A program made the translations under genes and the position numbers. The notes under the pieces are model-generated. The model had not been told where the DNA came from and did not search any database. It was given only the letters and a program-made list of their open reading frames with translations. A stretch of DNA of 64,000 nt from Gymnopus androsaceus JB14 (taxonomy: Eukaryota > Basidiomycota > Agaricomycetes > Agaricales > Omphalotaceae), in the NCBI GenBank assembly GCA_009733575.1, contig ML769481.1, forward strand, positions 62,001-126,000, written 5' to 3'. Positions 20,271 to 32,870 of the stretch are shown in pieces (within the stretch, counting starts at the first letter, position 1; each line of letters begins with the position of its first letter).

Positions 20271-23218
20271 TTAAAATCTGAAAAGTCCCTTCTTCTTCCT
20301 TTTTTCGTCCCGTATTGACGACGTGTCAGAGATCGAAGAATTATATGAAGGAGTAGGAGCAAGGCGAGGTGCCTTGACCTGAGGTGTCGTAGTTCGACTC
20401 GGCGCAGCTTGAGGTTGAGGTCGAGGGGCATCTTTGGTATAGTATTTTTCGTCGTAAAACTCTTGGTACTGCCGCTGTCCCCGAGGTTCCCGTAGGCCAT
20501 TAGGAATCACTCGAGATCCGACACCAGCGAGGGTGATAACCTTTAGGTCGTCCACGAATTGGCGAGGTGTGATGAGGTGTGTTGAACCTGTAGAAAAACA
20601 TCAGCTAACATGCACGATGAAAATTAATATGATCTCTCACCAATATAGATATCTTTGTTCAACGCAGTCGAGAGCTGGTATACTTCTCTGACTTCCGAAT
20701 ATGTCATCCCTCCTGCTACGAATAACAAAATTCGCGGCCTAATCTCCGCGACGTTCGATCGAGCAGCCCGATGCCAAGATGGTCTTGCACTCCGCAGAGA
20801 GCTGGCTGGTGGCGGCGAACGCAAGCTCGTTGGGGCGGGAGTCGCCGAGGGCGCATCTTTGACGTACGGGAACAAAGCAGTATCTAGTCTCTCATTTACA
20901 CATTCCTAAAGTGGGCGATAATAGTAAGCAGGCAACGCGTTTTCAAAATACAGACATACGGACCTCAATCACAGTCTTGATCAAGGGCTTATACCTAGAA
21001 AGATCATATTCGGTGTCGTCTGAAGGTTTCTGCTTCAGCTTCTTCTTGAAATCTTTGTCGCCGGGTGCCTAAACAAAAGTAAGTCGTTTGAGAGTGAGTG
21101 CCAGGAAGCCATGACGGACCCTCGATATCCGAACACCAAACTGAGTCAGCGCATTGACAGCGTCTTGTTCAGCTAATGACAAACGAGCGTGCTGATATAA
21201 CCGTCGTCGATCCTCGTCCGGAACACCCTCTCGAAACTGAATATATAGAGCTATGATTCGCACTTTATTCGCATTTCTGTGACTTGAATAAGTGGGATGA
21301 AGAGTTAAGAGAGCTAGAGTTGCATACATAACCTCTCGGCTGTCTAAGATAGGAACCATTTCTTCTACGAGTTGCTTGGGAGGTTTACCTTCTGGGGTAA
21401 GGCCCGTTGCACAGTTCTGGTCCAAAGTCAATACAAACAAAGGGTAGACATATTCACTCCATACCTGTTCGACATTTGCAACGAGCGGTAGTTTATCTCG
21501 CTCAAAGATGCCCATACACTCCTGAGCCATGCTGAGATGCAGGGAAAACTGGGTGTTGCATTAAGGTTCTGAACAGACAGGCTTTTTAAAACAAAGACAA
21601 TATCTACCTTCTCTCGTTGTTCTTGGTACTGCGGCAAATTGGCAAGCATTTCCTTCATGTCGTTCAGATTCGCAGCGTTGTCACTAAAGAAAAAGGGATT
21701 ATAAGCGACTTGAAAGAAGGCTGCACTTCAACTAACCCTTTGAAAACTGCATTGTCTTCCAAGAACTTGTTGAAATCGGCCATCAACTTGTCGATAGCCT
21801 CGCGCATATGCATATGGCGGACTTCGGTCCAAACATTATCTGCATCGGAGAGCACCGCCGTCTTGTCTTCATACGCTCCCACCGAAGACTGGAATTTGTA
21901 TCTAAGGCAATAGTTGAGAAGAACGCTATTGGGTCATAGAATTGGGAGCTAACGTGTATTTGGTCCCATCTTCAATGGGTAACAAATCGTTTGCCATTGC
22001 TTGGTAAGTGAATTCGTGAAGGAAGGGTGCCATCATGTCCATTGAACGATCCGTTATTATCAATGTCCCTCTTGGACGCGAGTCGTTTTTCTATAAATCC
22101 CAAAATGAGTCTAGGCACAGTAGTTGGGTGTATAACGACGCACCCCAAAGTTTGCATTTGCTTTCTTGTATTCATCCAGATTACTTTGTACCATGAAAGC
22201 AAGCAATTTGGCGACATAGTCAGATTCTACTGACTCGTAAGCCCTTGCTTGATCTCCTCTTGCAAGGTTCGTCCGCCACCTTGTGGCATTTTCTGAGGGC
22301 GGAGGTAGTCGAGTGGAAGCGTGTGGCTTTAAGGGACCCAGCGGAAGATAATTTACTGGTACATAGTAGCGGATATAAGGATTCTCATTCATTGTGATAC
22401 ATACGTTGGCGATCTAGAGAAGAATTAGCGATAAATCACACCAAGAACTGTTATCAAACCCACAATTTTGCTGGCAAATCGAATATCCTCTTCCAAACGA
22501 TCACGGGCAGGACGATAGCTATTCTCATTCCGTGGCGGGCTGTAGATACTGAAGAGCATCTCGGGTGAGTCAATAGAGAAGGCTTGAGCTTCTACCGCTA
22601 CATTCAAAATGTTAGAAATTCGACGCCTGCAGATTCCCAATACACAAACCTCGAAAGTTGATAAATAGTTCCTGCACAGTCTTTAAATATGGTTCAGCTG
22701 GCGAAGATCCTATCTGGCCGAAAAGAGATTCCGACAATCCTGTTGTTGCGTTGATCAACGCAGATTCCAGCAGAGATATCGAGTATGTGGCGTTTTACCT
22801 TCGATGAAGAAGAGATGAGCGCCGGCGTATTGAGGAGTGTCACTGAAGTCGCGGATGATTCGATCGATATTCTGGCTGGTTGGCATAACGAGATACATGG
22901 CCTCTAATCCTGGCTGAGGGTCTCGATAGTTCGAGATGGACTCAATTTCTACGTAAAGAAGTATGAGACGCTGATTTGAAATTTCAAGTTGGGCACACAC
23001 GCGTAACATTCTCCTCTAGAATATCAAACTGCTTCAGAACCGAGCCAAGGATCTTCTGCGAATGTTCGTCGACGACAAGAATCTTCCATCTCCCGGGTGG
23101 ATTGACCGATCGTATGGCTTCGAGGAATTCTGGCAAGAAAGTATTAGGTATTAGTCGGAGTCGTCCAGAAGCTTCAGCGAGACGTACTGGTTCGCACTGT
23201 GGTGATTAAAGATGACAT
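20271..23218 (-). CDS. SEC1: Sec1/Munc18-family protein (exocytosis)
   Basis: SM protein that binds syntaxin/SNARE complexes and promotes fusion of secretory vesicles at the plasma membrane. The start is set at 23218: exon 1 gives [10 protein letters not shown], spliced to [16 protein letters not shown]. Recognisable blocks then follow in order: [76 protein letters not shown]-like [32 protein letters not shown]-type [68 protein letters not shown]; and [16 protein letters not shown] near the C-terminus, where SM proteins carry a conserved hydrophobic strand. It ends in a Ser/Thr/Pro-rich and basic tail ([13 protein letters not shown]). About 15 short introns; roughly 700 residues. No frame break noticed. 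Confidence 0.93.
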
Positions 23219-23879
23219 TACGCTGTGGTACGAGGCCAAGAAACAAAAGACAATCGTCGGCAAGTTCCGACGGCTTGGCATAGGATCTTATCTATTGCCC
23301 GATTGGCTCATGCACAAAAGACTTTCACAATCGACTCCTACTTAGAATGACCAAAATCACTACTACCGAGTATTACACAGTACTTACGAGTTCAGCCAGT
23401 GAAGTATGGCTTGAACCGGCTGAATTCACCAGAAAAATTTACCGGGAAAACCATAAGTCTTCTGAGGTCTTCTGACTTCCATTCAATAATTATTAGCAAT
23501 TTGCCAGTAGCTCGTCCGAGGTCCCAATCAAATTAGGAGTAAGTTTGAGTTTTAGCTTCAGCGAGAGAGATGCTGTGCTATGTCTCGGGGAAGTGTGGTA
23601 CTTCACAAGATTATGGAGGGTGGCAGAGAAGCTCAAGGGTTGCTCCTGCGTCGGCGTTGAAATTCTAGTAATCTTCGATATGCTTACTGTTTCCTTGTCG
23701 CCACTCATGCACGTTCACAAGAAGTCAAGCGAATCGTTAAGAAGGCCAAGGACCATGGCTGGCCGTCCCAAGTTGCGCATTTTTCAAACTTTTAAGCCCC
23801 AACCTTTACTATGAAGGCTGACAACTATACGGCGTCGAAAATCACTAGGATCGATATACCAGGAGACCATGTAAGCTTA
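23219..23879. other. Upstream region of SEC1, with a small minus-strand ORF
   Basis: An ATG-initiated 71-codon frame runs on the minus strand from 23708 to 23493 (MSGDKETVSISKITRISTP; the C-terminal part is rich in Leu/Lys/Ser). I do not recognise it, and nothing supports expression. Confidence 0.25.
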
Positions 23880-24168
23880 ATGAATTGGCCCCCGTAATTT
23901 ACCATCTGTCCGTATTACATTATCCCCCGTGACCTCACCCAGCCAGTCCGCTTTCAAATGGGCACATTGTCGCATTAGATTACGCTCCTTGTCACATTAG
24001 ATTATGACCGTGTCTCATTATAATGATATTAATATATATTATGGCGCGCAAATTTCGGGCCCGCCTCCGCTTCCCTCCCCTCCCTCGCTGCGCTCGGGGG
24101 GTCCCCCGGGCCGGGAAGTCGTCGGCGGGCACTCTAAAGCCTCGTTTGCGCTTATTTTGATAGGCGGC

Positions 24169-24205
24169 AACCCCGAACCCTAACCCCAACCCCTAACCAC
24201 TAACC
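24169..24205 (+). repeat. Degenerate telomere-like CCCTAA array
   Basis: Five degenerate units in about 37 bases: CCCCGAA, CCCTAA, CCCCAA, CCCCTAA, CCACTAA. Filamentous fungi commonly use TTAGGG telomeres. Its position, far from a window end and inside a repeat element, makes it an interstitial relic. Confidence 0.5.
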
Positions 24206-24216
24206 AAGCACGTTTG

Positions 24217-24292
24217 GCAATGCCGGACTAGCTCTCTAATGTTAGGGTTCACCCTTCGGGCGAACCCTAACGAGAGCTAGCCACGGCATTGC
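24217..24292. repeat. Imperfect 76-bp palindrome (hairpin)
   Basis: The arms GCAATGCCGG..CTAGCTCTC..GTTAGGGTTC and GAACCCTAAC..GAGAGCTAG..CGGCATTGC pair with small bulges around a CCCTTCGGG loop. The inner stem contains one telomere-like unit on each arm. Confidence 0.7.
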
Positions 24293-24326
24293 TTTGAAAG
24301 AAAAATAAAACATTCAATTGCTTTCA

Positions 24327-24419
24327 GTACCTGTGAGAATCGAACGCTCATCGCGAGGCATGGTCCAGCCCTACTACGGGAATCATTGAGCAAGAATACC
24401 ACTCTACCATAAGGTGTAC
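24327..24419 (-). tRNA. tRNA-Gly-like relic
   Basis: The minus strand has a D-arm very like tRNA-Gly (ATGGTAGAGTGGTATTCTTGC, of which TGGTAGAGTGG fits the A-box consensus) and a B-box-like CGTTCGATTCT. The acceptor ends (ACACCT against AGGTAC) pair only partly, and the region between the boxes is too long and does not fold into a normal anticodon arm. It is probably a pseudogene or the head of a tRNA-derived repeat. Confidence 0.35.
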
Positions 24420-24714
24420 ATTTATATAGCAATGTAGTGTAAATATATTAGTCTGTCTACGTACAATTATAGTAACTTGTATCGGAAATGAGAGTTTGTA
24501 AGGAATGGGGACAGGTCGCATTATGAGTTTGGGACGTCGCAAAAGAAATGTGACAAAGGTGTATATTAGCTATATTATGGCTCCCGTAGGTTTACGGGGG
24601 ATAATGTCATGCGACGCACCCGTAAATTACAGGTTTTAATGCATTAGGCGTGCAAGGTGTATTGGATATACATAGGCCAAAAGTGTTTAATTTTCATGAT
24701 TGGCTTCGTCTGTA

Positions 24715-25368
24715 CGATTCAGTTTCGTGGTAGGTGATGGAACCGACAGGCAAGCCGGTGAGAAGATCTCGAGCTGCCCGAGGTTTCAAAGTGAGATATA
24801 CTTCTCTATGTTACACTATCTTGACCGCCTATGCATATCTCAGTACTATAGCTCATCCTTCAAGACCGATGCCCAAATCGAGCGGGATCTGTACCAGACT
24901 CTTTATATGCAGAGTGAGGAAGCGCCACAAAATTCCTCCTTCAAACCACGTTGTTCGTGTCATCGTTTTGCTTCAAGTGAGCAAGGTTATGGCTTGTGTA
25001 TGACTCTTCACAACACATTCCTATCTGTTCTTAGAAGAAAACTCGATAGTCCTGCAGAGGCGGAAATGATACTTGCCAAAATCCTCGTTCCGCGCCTACA
25101 GGGTGAGGTGTTTGCAAAGAAGTTGCAGGATGGCTGCGAACAGCGTATGCGTGATGATCTTGATACCGGAAAGGGTGGGTCTCTCTTGAACATCCTGTAT
25201 CGGTTACAATTGTGCCAACTCTCATAACTTTCAGCCAACGGCTTCGTGGAATACATCCAGCAACTTGAAAAAGAGATCTTCCCAGTTCTCGATCTAACAC
25301 CCCAAACTGGAGGTTTGCTGGACGTCGACATAGGTTTGTGCAAGGAATGGAAATATATTATAATATGA
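24715..25368 (+). pseudogene. Decayed fragment of a MYND-protein paralogue (no MYND finger)
   Basis: Homologous to exons 3 onward of the minus-strand gene at 36399-37439: MEPTGKPVRRSR (versus IEPTGKPLRKSR), YYSSSFKTDAQIERDLYQ (versus YYSSSFMTDAQIKRDLYK), FAKKLQDGCEQRMRDDLDTG (versus FAKKLQDGYEQRLTKDLDTG), and, after a conserved intron, NGFVEYIQQLEKEIFP (versus KGFMEYIQQLQAQFFP). The zinc-finger exons are absent. The frame breaks in the middle, where IVLLEQGHG of the paralogue is split between two frames, and a two-base deletion removes the upstream junction. It is a duplicated, degenerating copy. Confidence 0.75.
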
Positions 25369-25765
25369 GTCTCGATATGTGTGTTCAGTTTGTATATAGA
25401 CTGCTATATGCGGCACCTTTGCCTTTCCAAGACTTTCTAAAAGACAATGTTGTTAAGTCCGAGCGTTGACAATTCCATTCCGCAAAACAAGATATAAAAA
25501 TGGTGGTACTAGTAGAAGTATTCCGTAAAGAGTAGGAGTCTCAATTAATTATTGGAAGTACAACCTAGTCCATTTGAGTGGATACTCGGAAAGAGTAGAA
25601 AAACCAGGATGCGAGATCTAGAAATCTACATGGGACAGAGCGAGGCCAATTCAGTGAGTGTGGAGTAAACAAAACGATAGGTGCGAATGAAGTCTAGTGC
25701 TCGGAAGAGAACCGGCGAGGTGCGGACCAACTAACTCGCCGGCGAAGGAGAAGGGAACATAAAAT
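25369..25765. other. Intergenic, 3' of chitin deacetylase
   Basis: No gene or repeat seen. Confidence 0.4.
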
Positions 25766-27704
25766 CTACCATAGCGCGCCAATGAAAATAGTGAGAGCGA
25801 CCAACGAGAACGCTCCGAGTGATGATGCAAGCTGAGGGGAAGCTGCATTAAACTTGGCGGCAGATCCAGATGAAGTACTGTTGTTGGAAACCTTCGATTT
25901 AGCGTCGCCCGTACCGTCGCCGTTGGTGTCGATACCGCCGTCGCTGGTCCCATTGATTACGGGGAAGGATGAGTTGAGATTGCTCTCCACGTACATGTTG
26001 GTATACGGGATTGAATTACATTGGCCGATAGGTTCCAGCTATGAACAACGTCCGTTAGGTGTCGAAGACGTTCAAGAAGGAATTCAAAAAAACCGTGAAG
26101 GGTGGATTGTAGTTGAGGGCTGCAGGAAGAGTATATCCTACTGCCATATCTACAGTCTGTTCGAAAAGATCATGCTGCAGAACAACGAATCTAGGAATGA
26201 TTCAGTGTATGTCAGTGAAGGATATATTTTCACAAGCTCACCCGGTATCCATCTGAGAAGCATTCGTAAGAAGGTTGTTGAACTGAGTGAAGGACTGCTC
26301 AGAAGTAACTTCGCCACCAGGAATTTCCCAGTCTATAGACAAGTAAATATTGATTTGAGCCTTTTTCCGCAATATTAAAGCATACCAAATGTGTCGAAGG
26401 AAACGCCTGAAGGAGAACGAGTCCAGATGATGGGGACCAGACCCATAGCCAAAGAAATGGCACGCACACGGTCGTCAATGTCTCCTGTTTAGTTAGTTAG
26501 TTTCATCTTTCAGAAATTAGCGTCAAAACTTTCCATATGGTGGTCTCATCGTGACCGGAGTCATACCGAGGATGGTCTTGATGGCGAGCCTGGTCCATCC
26601 CAGTTCAGCAACAATTTGCTCGTTGGTGAGGGTGGTTAGATGCTATAGGTACCTCGTCAGAATCATCTTTTCCAGTAATTTGGAAGAAAACAGACAGGAT
26701 GAGACCAAGTGTGGACCGAGATCTCGTGGCCCGACATGTACTCATCTCGGAGAACATTAGGTCTTTCAATACAACGCGATCCTACCACAAAGAAGGTGGC
26801 TTTGATGAGGAGCTTTTCCAGGTAGGCGAGAAGCTTGGTGGCTATTTGGAACATGTAGGTTTGAGTGCATGAAAAGATGACAATGAAACTCACTGTAGGG
26901 AGCCGGACCATCGTCGAAGCTACAGGGAAGGGGTTCTGAACGAGAAGGAATTGCGTAAGCTTAGATGAAACGCACCTCAGACCCCAAGTCCCGCTGTTTG
27001 GGCAGTTTGTCACGTCGGTGGCTCTCGTAGTACCTCCGCACGTCCACCATCCACGAGCAGCAGCATTAGCAGCATTTTCGGGGTCGCTAGCACAAGTACC
27101 GTCCACAGTAGGGGAGAGATCAGGGATGTCCCAGCCGTCCAACTCTTTCATCCATTCCTGCACTTCGGAGGAGGCTAATTGACGCGTTAACGCGGCTGTA
27201 TGTATGCATGAATGCCTCGAACTACGTACTTGTATCAGGAAGTTTGTCTTGAGCGGGCCAGTCAGCAGAGATGAAAACAACTAGGGAAAAAGTTGGGCGA
27301 GATTATGAAATGGAGAGATAAAACATCTTACAAGGCGTAGGAAGAGGTTCAGCCCCTGAATAGTAAGTAGGCGAAGCACCAGCAGCGTAGGTCGTTGTGA
27401 CGGCCTCGGTGACACCGCTGGGCATGCCTAAACTTATCTCAGACATCGGGGGATAACTGGTACCCCAGGTGGCAGAAGTAGGGGTACTGGAGGTAGTAGT
27501 GGAATCTGTAGCCGTCGTGGTAATTGAACCTGCTATCGAGGTCGCTGCTGAAGTGGCTGTAGTCACGGACGTAGTCGTAGAGGTAGCCGCAGTCTCAGTT
27601 GCGCTAGAGGAGATCGTTTGTCGCTTTTCAGCAAGGCGGTGGTTATCGTGAGCATTAGAAGAGGCAGCAAGGGCCAAAAGAACGGTGAAAATTTGAAGCT
27701 TCAT
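25766..27704 (-). CDS. Chitin deacetylase (carbohydrate esterase family 4), GPI-anchored
   Basis: Removes acetyl groups from chitin to give chitosan at the cell wall. The minus-strand start at 27704 gives a signal peptide (MKLQIFTVLLALAASSNA), then a long Thr/Ser/Ala-rich stretch. The domain proper has SSEVQEWMKELDGWDIPDLSP, ENAANAAARGWWTCGG, the NodB motif 1 as SFDDGP, TKLLAYLEKLLIKATFFVVG, motif 2 GHEISVHTWSH (the HxxxH metal site), LTNEQIVAELGWT, motif 3 MRPPYGDIDDRVRAI, and DWEIPGG. The tail has Asn/Ser-rich sequence (NGDGTGD) and ends in a hydrophobic segment (LASSLGAFSLVALTIFIGALW) at the stop, typical of GPI addition. Several introns of 50-60 nt. The catalytic Asp (first D of FDDGP) and metal ligands are present, so it should be active. 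Confidence 0.92.
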
Positions 27705-28142
27705 GTCGAAATAAAAGAGCGGAAGCGCAAAAAAATGCGCGATTAGTTGGAAGGTTTCGAGCTTGGTGAACGAAGGAAGAAGACAAGCAAAAGGAGACGA
27801 TTTGTGTGCCTCATACTCGCCCGCAAATCACCAAAAGTCTTGGCCAGGAGCCACGTCGCCAAGCGCTCCGCCAGGACCGGGCGTCTAAGTAAGCGCTCAC
27901 TCGGGGCGAATCGGAAACCCGAGAAGCCAATGGTCATACAATCTATGTCTCGATACAGATGCAGTAAAGATGTATATGCTAGAGTGAATACGCAGAACAG
28001 AGCACAACAAGGAGATAACCGAAAGTACAAGCAACCTTGGAAGGAGCTAGGTGATGCACAGAGACAGGGGGGAATAATATAACGCAAGTAAACGTTGCTA
28101 CTGAAATGGGGGAGTAAGGAAATATGGAAGCACAGCAGGAAG
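27705..28142. other. Upstream region of chitin deacetylase
   Basis: Open frames of about 110 codons occur on both strands over the same bases, which argues against either being real. Probably 5' flank of the deacetylase and 3' flank of ROM2. Confidence 0.45.
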
Positions 28143-31100
28143 CTACCGAGGGATAGATATCATCGAGGCGTTATCAGACATAAGATGTTGTGGTTCAGGA
28201 TAGTTTGTGCGTAGTGCAAACACCCTGTCATCCGAAACCATCAATATTTCATCCCTAATGTAGCCTTGCGACCGAGGTGTGCATAGGATACTGCATCTGG
28301 GGTGGTGGTGGTGGTGCACCATACCCGCCGTACCCAGGCCGGCCTCCATAAGATTGGTAGCCGTTGTACGGATTTGGTTCGTAACCAGGATGATACATGC
28401 CAGGATTCGGACTTCCCCAAGCACCAGCTTGTGGCCCAGTGCCAGTCATGGACGGGGGATTGTCTGCAAATAATAGGCGGAGATTTGACCCTTGGATAAC
28501 CTGGGTCATCAAACCCGTCTCGATATGCCGAATCTCGACAAATGTTGGCTCAAACGCCAGGACATAAGGTTCGTGTAACGCTTGACAAGAGATTAGCAAA
28601 CGGAACATGCTTGGAAAGGTTGAATGGGCCTACCAAATCCTGTCGGTACACCTTCCCAATGCACCATAAACTCTTTCCGAGATCGGCGACCAGTCTTGTT
28701 CACGTAGAAAGCGAATTCTATTCCTATAGTCAGTATTGACACAGCAAGCAGGCACAAGAGTCTAACTGACCGTCATAGCACAACAGGAACTCATTCTGTA
28801 TACGGTAAATGGCCATCGGCCGCAGGTTGTCTCTCTTCCGAACGAATTCCAACGACTCGTCATTGGGATCCAACAAGCCTTGCGTATCTAGAGTCTCCAG
28901 GTCGACAATCTCAAAGCCCCGCGAGCAGCCAACACATAACTTCGTCTTGAGATAGTGAATAGATGTCGATTCGACCGGGATATAAAATTCCTGCGAAAAA
29001 ATGACGTTCAGAGGTGGATATCTCGACCAGCATAGCAGGAACATACTCTAAATAACTTGAGAGTGTCATTGCCACCTTGTAGTAGCTTCCGGAAAGTAGG
29101 CTTAGCACGGCCGCGCGTGCCTTGGTCAATGGGCTCTAACGCTTTGAAAGTACTCGAAAGTTGACTGGATTTCACGATGCAGACGAGCATCCGACCAAGA
29201 CAATAGCCAGCCTTGAAGAACGTCGTATGTGACGCTATCCGCTTGGCGCGCTTTAGCCCAGCTAAAGGATCGATCGGGTCTAATGCTTCAAGGGGGAATG
29301 TGATAACCTGTCGTTCTAAGGAAAAATCATCAGACAGGAGAAGAAAATCACGGAGGATACTACCAACCGGAAAGGACGATCAAGAGCTGATAATCTTCCA
29401 ACACATCGATTTGCGTAACATCCAACAGCGCCAGGACCTTGACGGGATCCTTGTTCACTTCCCGCAAGTCTGAAAAGTAAACACCATCATCTGTTCCGTA
29501 TGCAATCTTCCGACCACCACCTACAAATAGATTAGAACACTTACATCACCAGAAAAAAAAAACAACTTACTGAACGGAGCCGCGCAATTAACCTTGTTCG
29601 GGTTGTTGAAGAAGCCCTCACTCAACGAGACGGTTTCAAAAATAGTGCTCCGGTCCTTGATCGCCTGTTGTTGTTTATAGATATTCTCAAGCCATTTCTT
29701 CTGCGTCAGGCTCGAATTTGCCCACAGGACAAGATTATAATATCTGCGTCCGAGATGAACAAAGTTGATCCAGAACTGGCCTTTTGCATCAGGCTTGACG
29801 TGAGCGGGAGGAACCATTGGCGATGACCTCGAATCACGACTAAACGATCCTTTCTTGACAAGGCCCTGTCGATGTCGGTTCCCTCGTAAGGTGTTATTGC
29901 CATTGGTATTCGCATCTTCTGACGCTGTGATGAGAAGCAGCTCGAGTGGTATTGGCTGTTGTTGGACAATGATATCATATCACAATCTGCAAAGCAAATC
30001 AATCACTTACGGGACGATACACTTTGAATTGTTCGTGTTGCTTGATCTTGACGACTTTGGTGAAGAGCATAGCATGGTCGAACAAGTACACTTGAAGTTC
30101 GCCATCCCGTTTGTTGAGAGCACCTTTGTAGATCATCTCGCGACCTTCTTCCCGGAGGCGAAGAGGCTACATAAAATAGAATGAAATCAATCTGAAAAAA
30201 ATAAATAGAAGACTATAGAACTCACAACTTCTTCTCCCGGACGCCATACCAACTGCGAGTCGAGCTGAATCAGGTTGAAGCGGTTCTCAGCCTTTCCGGA
30301 CGCCGTATTAACTTTACTCAGTATTTCACGAATGGCAGAGACCGCTTGAGGGAGAGTAGTCTTGTCCGGGCTGTTTTCGGGCGTGTGTTTCAGCACGGCT
30401 TCCAAAAGCAGAGGGTATCGAGCGAGACGAGTAGTTGGCTTCGTTAGATATGCGTTGAGCTCCAGTTTACGAGACTCGGGAAGTCGTTCAGGTAACCTAA
30501 TCAGTCATTAGCACAAAACAGCTAAAGCAACACAAAGCTATTCGCGACATACCTCAACAAACTGAGCAAAAGCAGGATTCGAGTTCTTCTCCTTCTCAAA
30601 CTCATACTTTCCATAAAGCTGATGTGAACCATATGAGACAAAGGGATTGCCAAGAAACGGTACTGCATCCAAAAGGATGTCCCCAATATACTCCACTACA
30701 GCATACTGTTTCTGTCGTTTGACAAGCGCGTCACGGACACGAGTATTCACCGCGATGATATCAAAAACGTTCCAAAACACTTGCTCGAGAAACGCTGTTC
30801 GACGGTCTTCGGGGATGACATCGGATTCTTGTAGCCGTTTAATCCAAACCTTTGTATCAAAGTTTAGCCAGTGGGATAGAACTCGATTGAAGGACCTTAC
30901 ATCTCTTAGATACTCCATGTCACGAACGAAATCGCGTTCTGTATAGATGACTTCGTTGATAGCTTCTTGCCGTTTCTTCTCAGTGTCGGATACACTGTTG
31001 ACGATTTCTTGTGGGACCGAATGAATCCACAACGTTCCGTCGTCCTTGAAAGCCACATCATAAAGATAGCTAGGTATATGGAAGATCAATGCTTACCGGC

Positions 31101-32870
31101 GTGTCATTGAGACTCTCCTTGCTAATCTGTTTCGATAGTCCGGGTTGTGGCTTCATGTTCAGTCGGGCTTGCTGCTCCAGGCGCCGCGGACATGCTATAC
31201 TATAGCATAACTGATCTCTTGAACATGTAGGCGAGTAACAATCCGTCAGAAGAGTAAATACGCCGGAAGGTAGCTCGACCTCGTCGGAACCGATAGAACC
31301 TTTTCGAGGACGTGGTTGGACGGAGGGAGAAGGCGAAGACGGCTCTCCAGACTCCTTTCAGAAGCGTATCAGAAAGGACTTCAAAAAGGTCATAGCAAAA
31401 AGAGCGCACCACTGGTGATTCGATGGCCGTCGGAAAAGTAGGCAGTTCGCTAGTAGCTGAATTCGCGCTTGCGAGCTCACCGCTAACAAAAGGGCTGGGT
31501 AATTTTGTCCGGAACTGATATAGTTCACTTGCACTATCCCGAAGTCGATGGTCGTACGTAACATCGTGGAAAAACTTTTGTGCGTCGAGTGCCCTTCCAA
31601 GGAGGAGTGCCAGATTACGGTCTGTCGTTTTTATGATGTAGGCAATCTTATCGACAGCTTCTCGGCCATCAAAAGCGTTCTTGTACGTGAGGCCGTCTTT
31701 GAGCCTATCTACGAGCTGGATACGGTCCCGAAAAGCTTCGGCGACTCGTGAAAGCAGCGCTGGATAGACGATGGGTGTTTTCCGTGTGTGAGTTTTGACG
31801 GAGCCGGGGGAGTTGCGTCCACCTGTGCAGCGGGTAAATCGGGCTAAACATACTGGGATAATCAATAGACATACCTTCGGGTGCACCAGGGACTCTGGAA
31901 GCGAGGACTGCGCGCATGGAGGTGGTCGCTGCTGACATGGACATGGACCTATCCTGATTGGATCTATCCCGACGAGTGCTTCCCGCAAGTCTGGGTAGAT
32001 GAGCAGACTCGGAAGATCTCCTTCCTGCACCAACAACCGTGCTAGATGTTGCAGTTTCCACAGAGTTGTTGTAGTCACCCAAAGTAAACGATGAAGGTGA
32101 GGTACTGGCGACAGATGACCGTATGGATTGTGCGGAAGCCGTGTCAACATGAAGTGAAGGATTGGTAGATGCATTAGAATAACGATTATTAGGAGGAGCG
32201 CTCGCTACAGGAGAGTGAATACAGAAAGATTTCGACGGAAAGAGAACGCACGTGTAGATTCGTTTCTTGCCCAAGGCAGCTCACTACTGTCGTCAGTGCT
32301 CTGATCGCTAGAATTGCTTTGTTCAGCAGCAAAATCAATACCAAGCCTGCCATCGTCGTTGTCTACTGCGGGCAAAGATGACGGTGTGGTATTTCGATAA
32401 ATCTGAGCTTGATATGCCTGGGCCGGGGTCAGGCCCGACTTTGTTAAAGCTTCGAGAGAAGGATCGGGAGGTTCTTCTGGTTTTGGAGCGATGATACCAA
32501 GTCCATTGGTATTGGAATGAATAGATCTGGCTCTTGCAGATATGGAAGGGGGAGCGAGAGAAGGCGCATAATTGTACGCAGAATGTGTGTATCTCTGGTA
32601 CGCATTTGGGGGTATATTGGAGGGAGTATTAAGGGTTGAATTGGTATATGGAGAGGCGGAATAATGATGCTGCTGAAAAGATGTCCTTCTATCGGAATTT
32701 TGGTGATAATACTGTGGTTGTTGTTGGTAATAATAATTTGGCTGAGGAGGTGGATATGGAGCCTGTGGAAGCGTTTGATGATGGTGAGAGGCAGTTGGCC
32801 GCCCAAAGATGGATTCAAAGGCCTCGTTTCTCTTGTCCGGCGCAGGAGGTTGCCTGGTGGGCCTGTCCAT
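28143..32870 (-). CDS. ROM2: Rho1 guanine-nucleotide exchange factor (DEP-DH-PH-CNH)
   Basis: Activates Rho1 for cell-wall integrity signalling and glucan synthesis at sites of growth. The minus-strand N-terminus is Pro/Gln/Tyr/Ser-rich and probably disordered (MDRPTRQPPAPDKRNEAFES). A DEP domain follows (RIQLVDRLKDGLTYKNAFDG..AVDKIAYIIKT..ALLLGRALDAQKFFHDV), then the DH domain (AINEVIYTERDFVRDMEYLRD, WIKRLQESDV, VPFLGNPFVSYG), a PH-like region, and the CNH domain (GRMLVCIVKSSQLSSTFKAL, YLKTKLCVGCSRGFEIVDLE, NEFLLCYD, EPYVLAFEPTFVEIRHIETG). The last intron skips a His/Pro-rich stretch, and the protein ends DEILMVSDDRVFALR..SIPR at 28143. Start: the ATG at 32870 is preferred, because the in-frame leader upstream to 32948 does not look like this family. 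Roughly 1,300 residues. Confidence 0.92.

Larger units (their letters stand above)
23880..24655. mobile_element. Non-coding inverted-repeat element (MITE-like)
   Basis: The left end reads TAATGAATT..GTAATTTAC..ACATTATCCCCCGT (23879-23930). The right end on the other strand reads TAATGCATT..GTAATTTAC..ACATTATCCCCCGT (from about 24646 inward to 24593). The shared blocks sit at similar spacing, giving imperfect terminal repeats of about 55 bp. Inside are repeated TGT(C)NCATTAGATTA motifs, a GC-rich core (24050-24130), telomere-like repeats, a hairpin and a tRNA-like segment. No coding capacity. Confidence 0.6.

Noticed and set aside
24169..24205. A true chromosome end
   Set aside because: The repeats are degenerate, only about 37 bp long, and unique genes continue on both sides.
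27743..28087. Overlapping 110-codon open frames on both strands
   Set aside because: Mutually exclusive frames over the same bases, no splice sites or family features; treated as intergenic.
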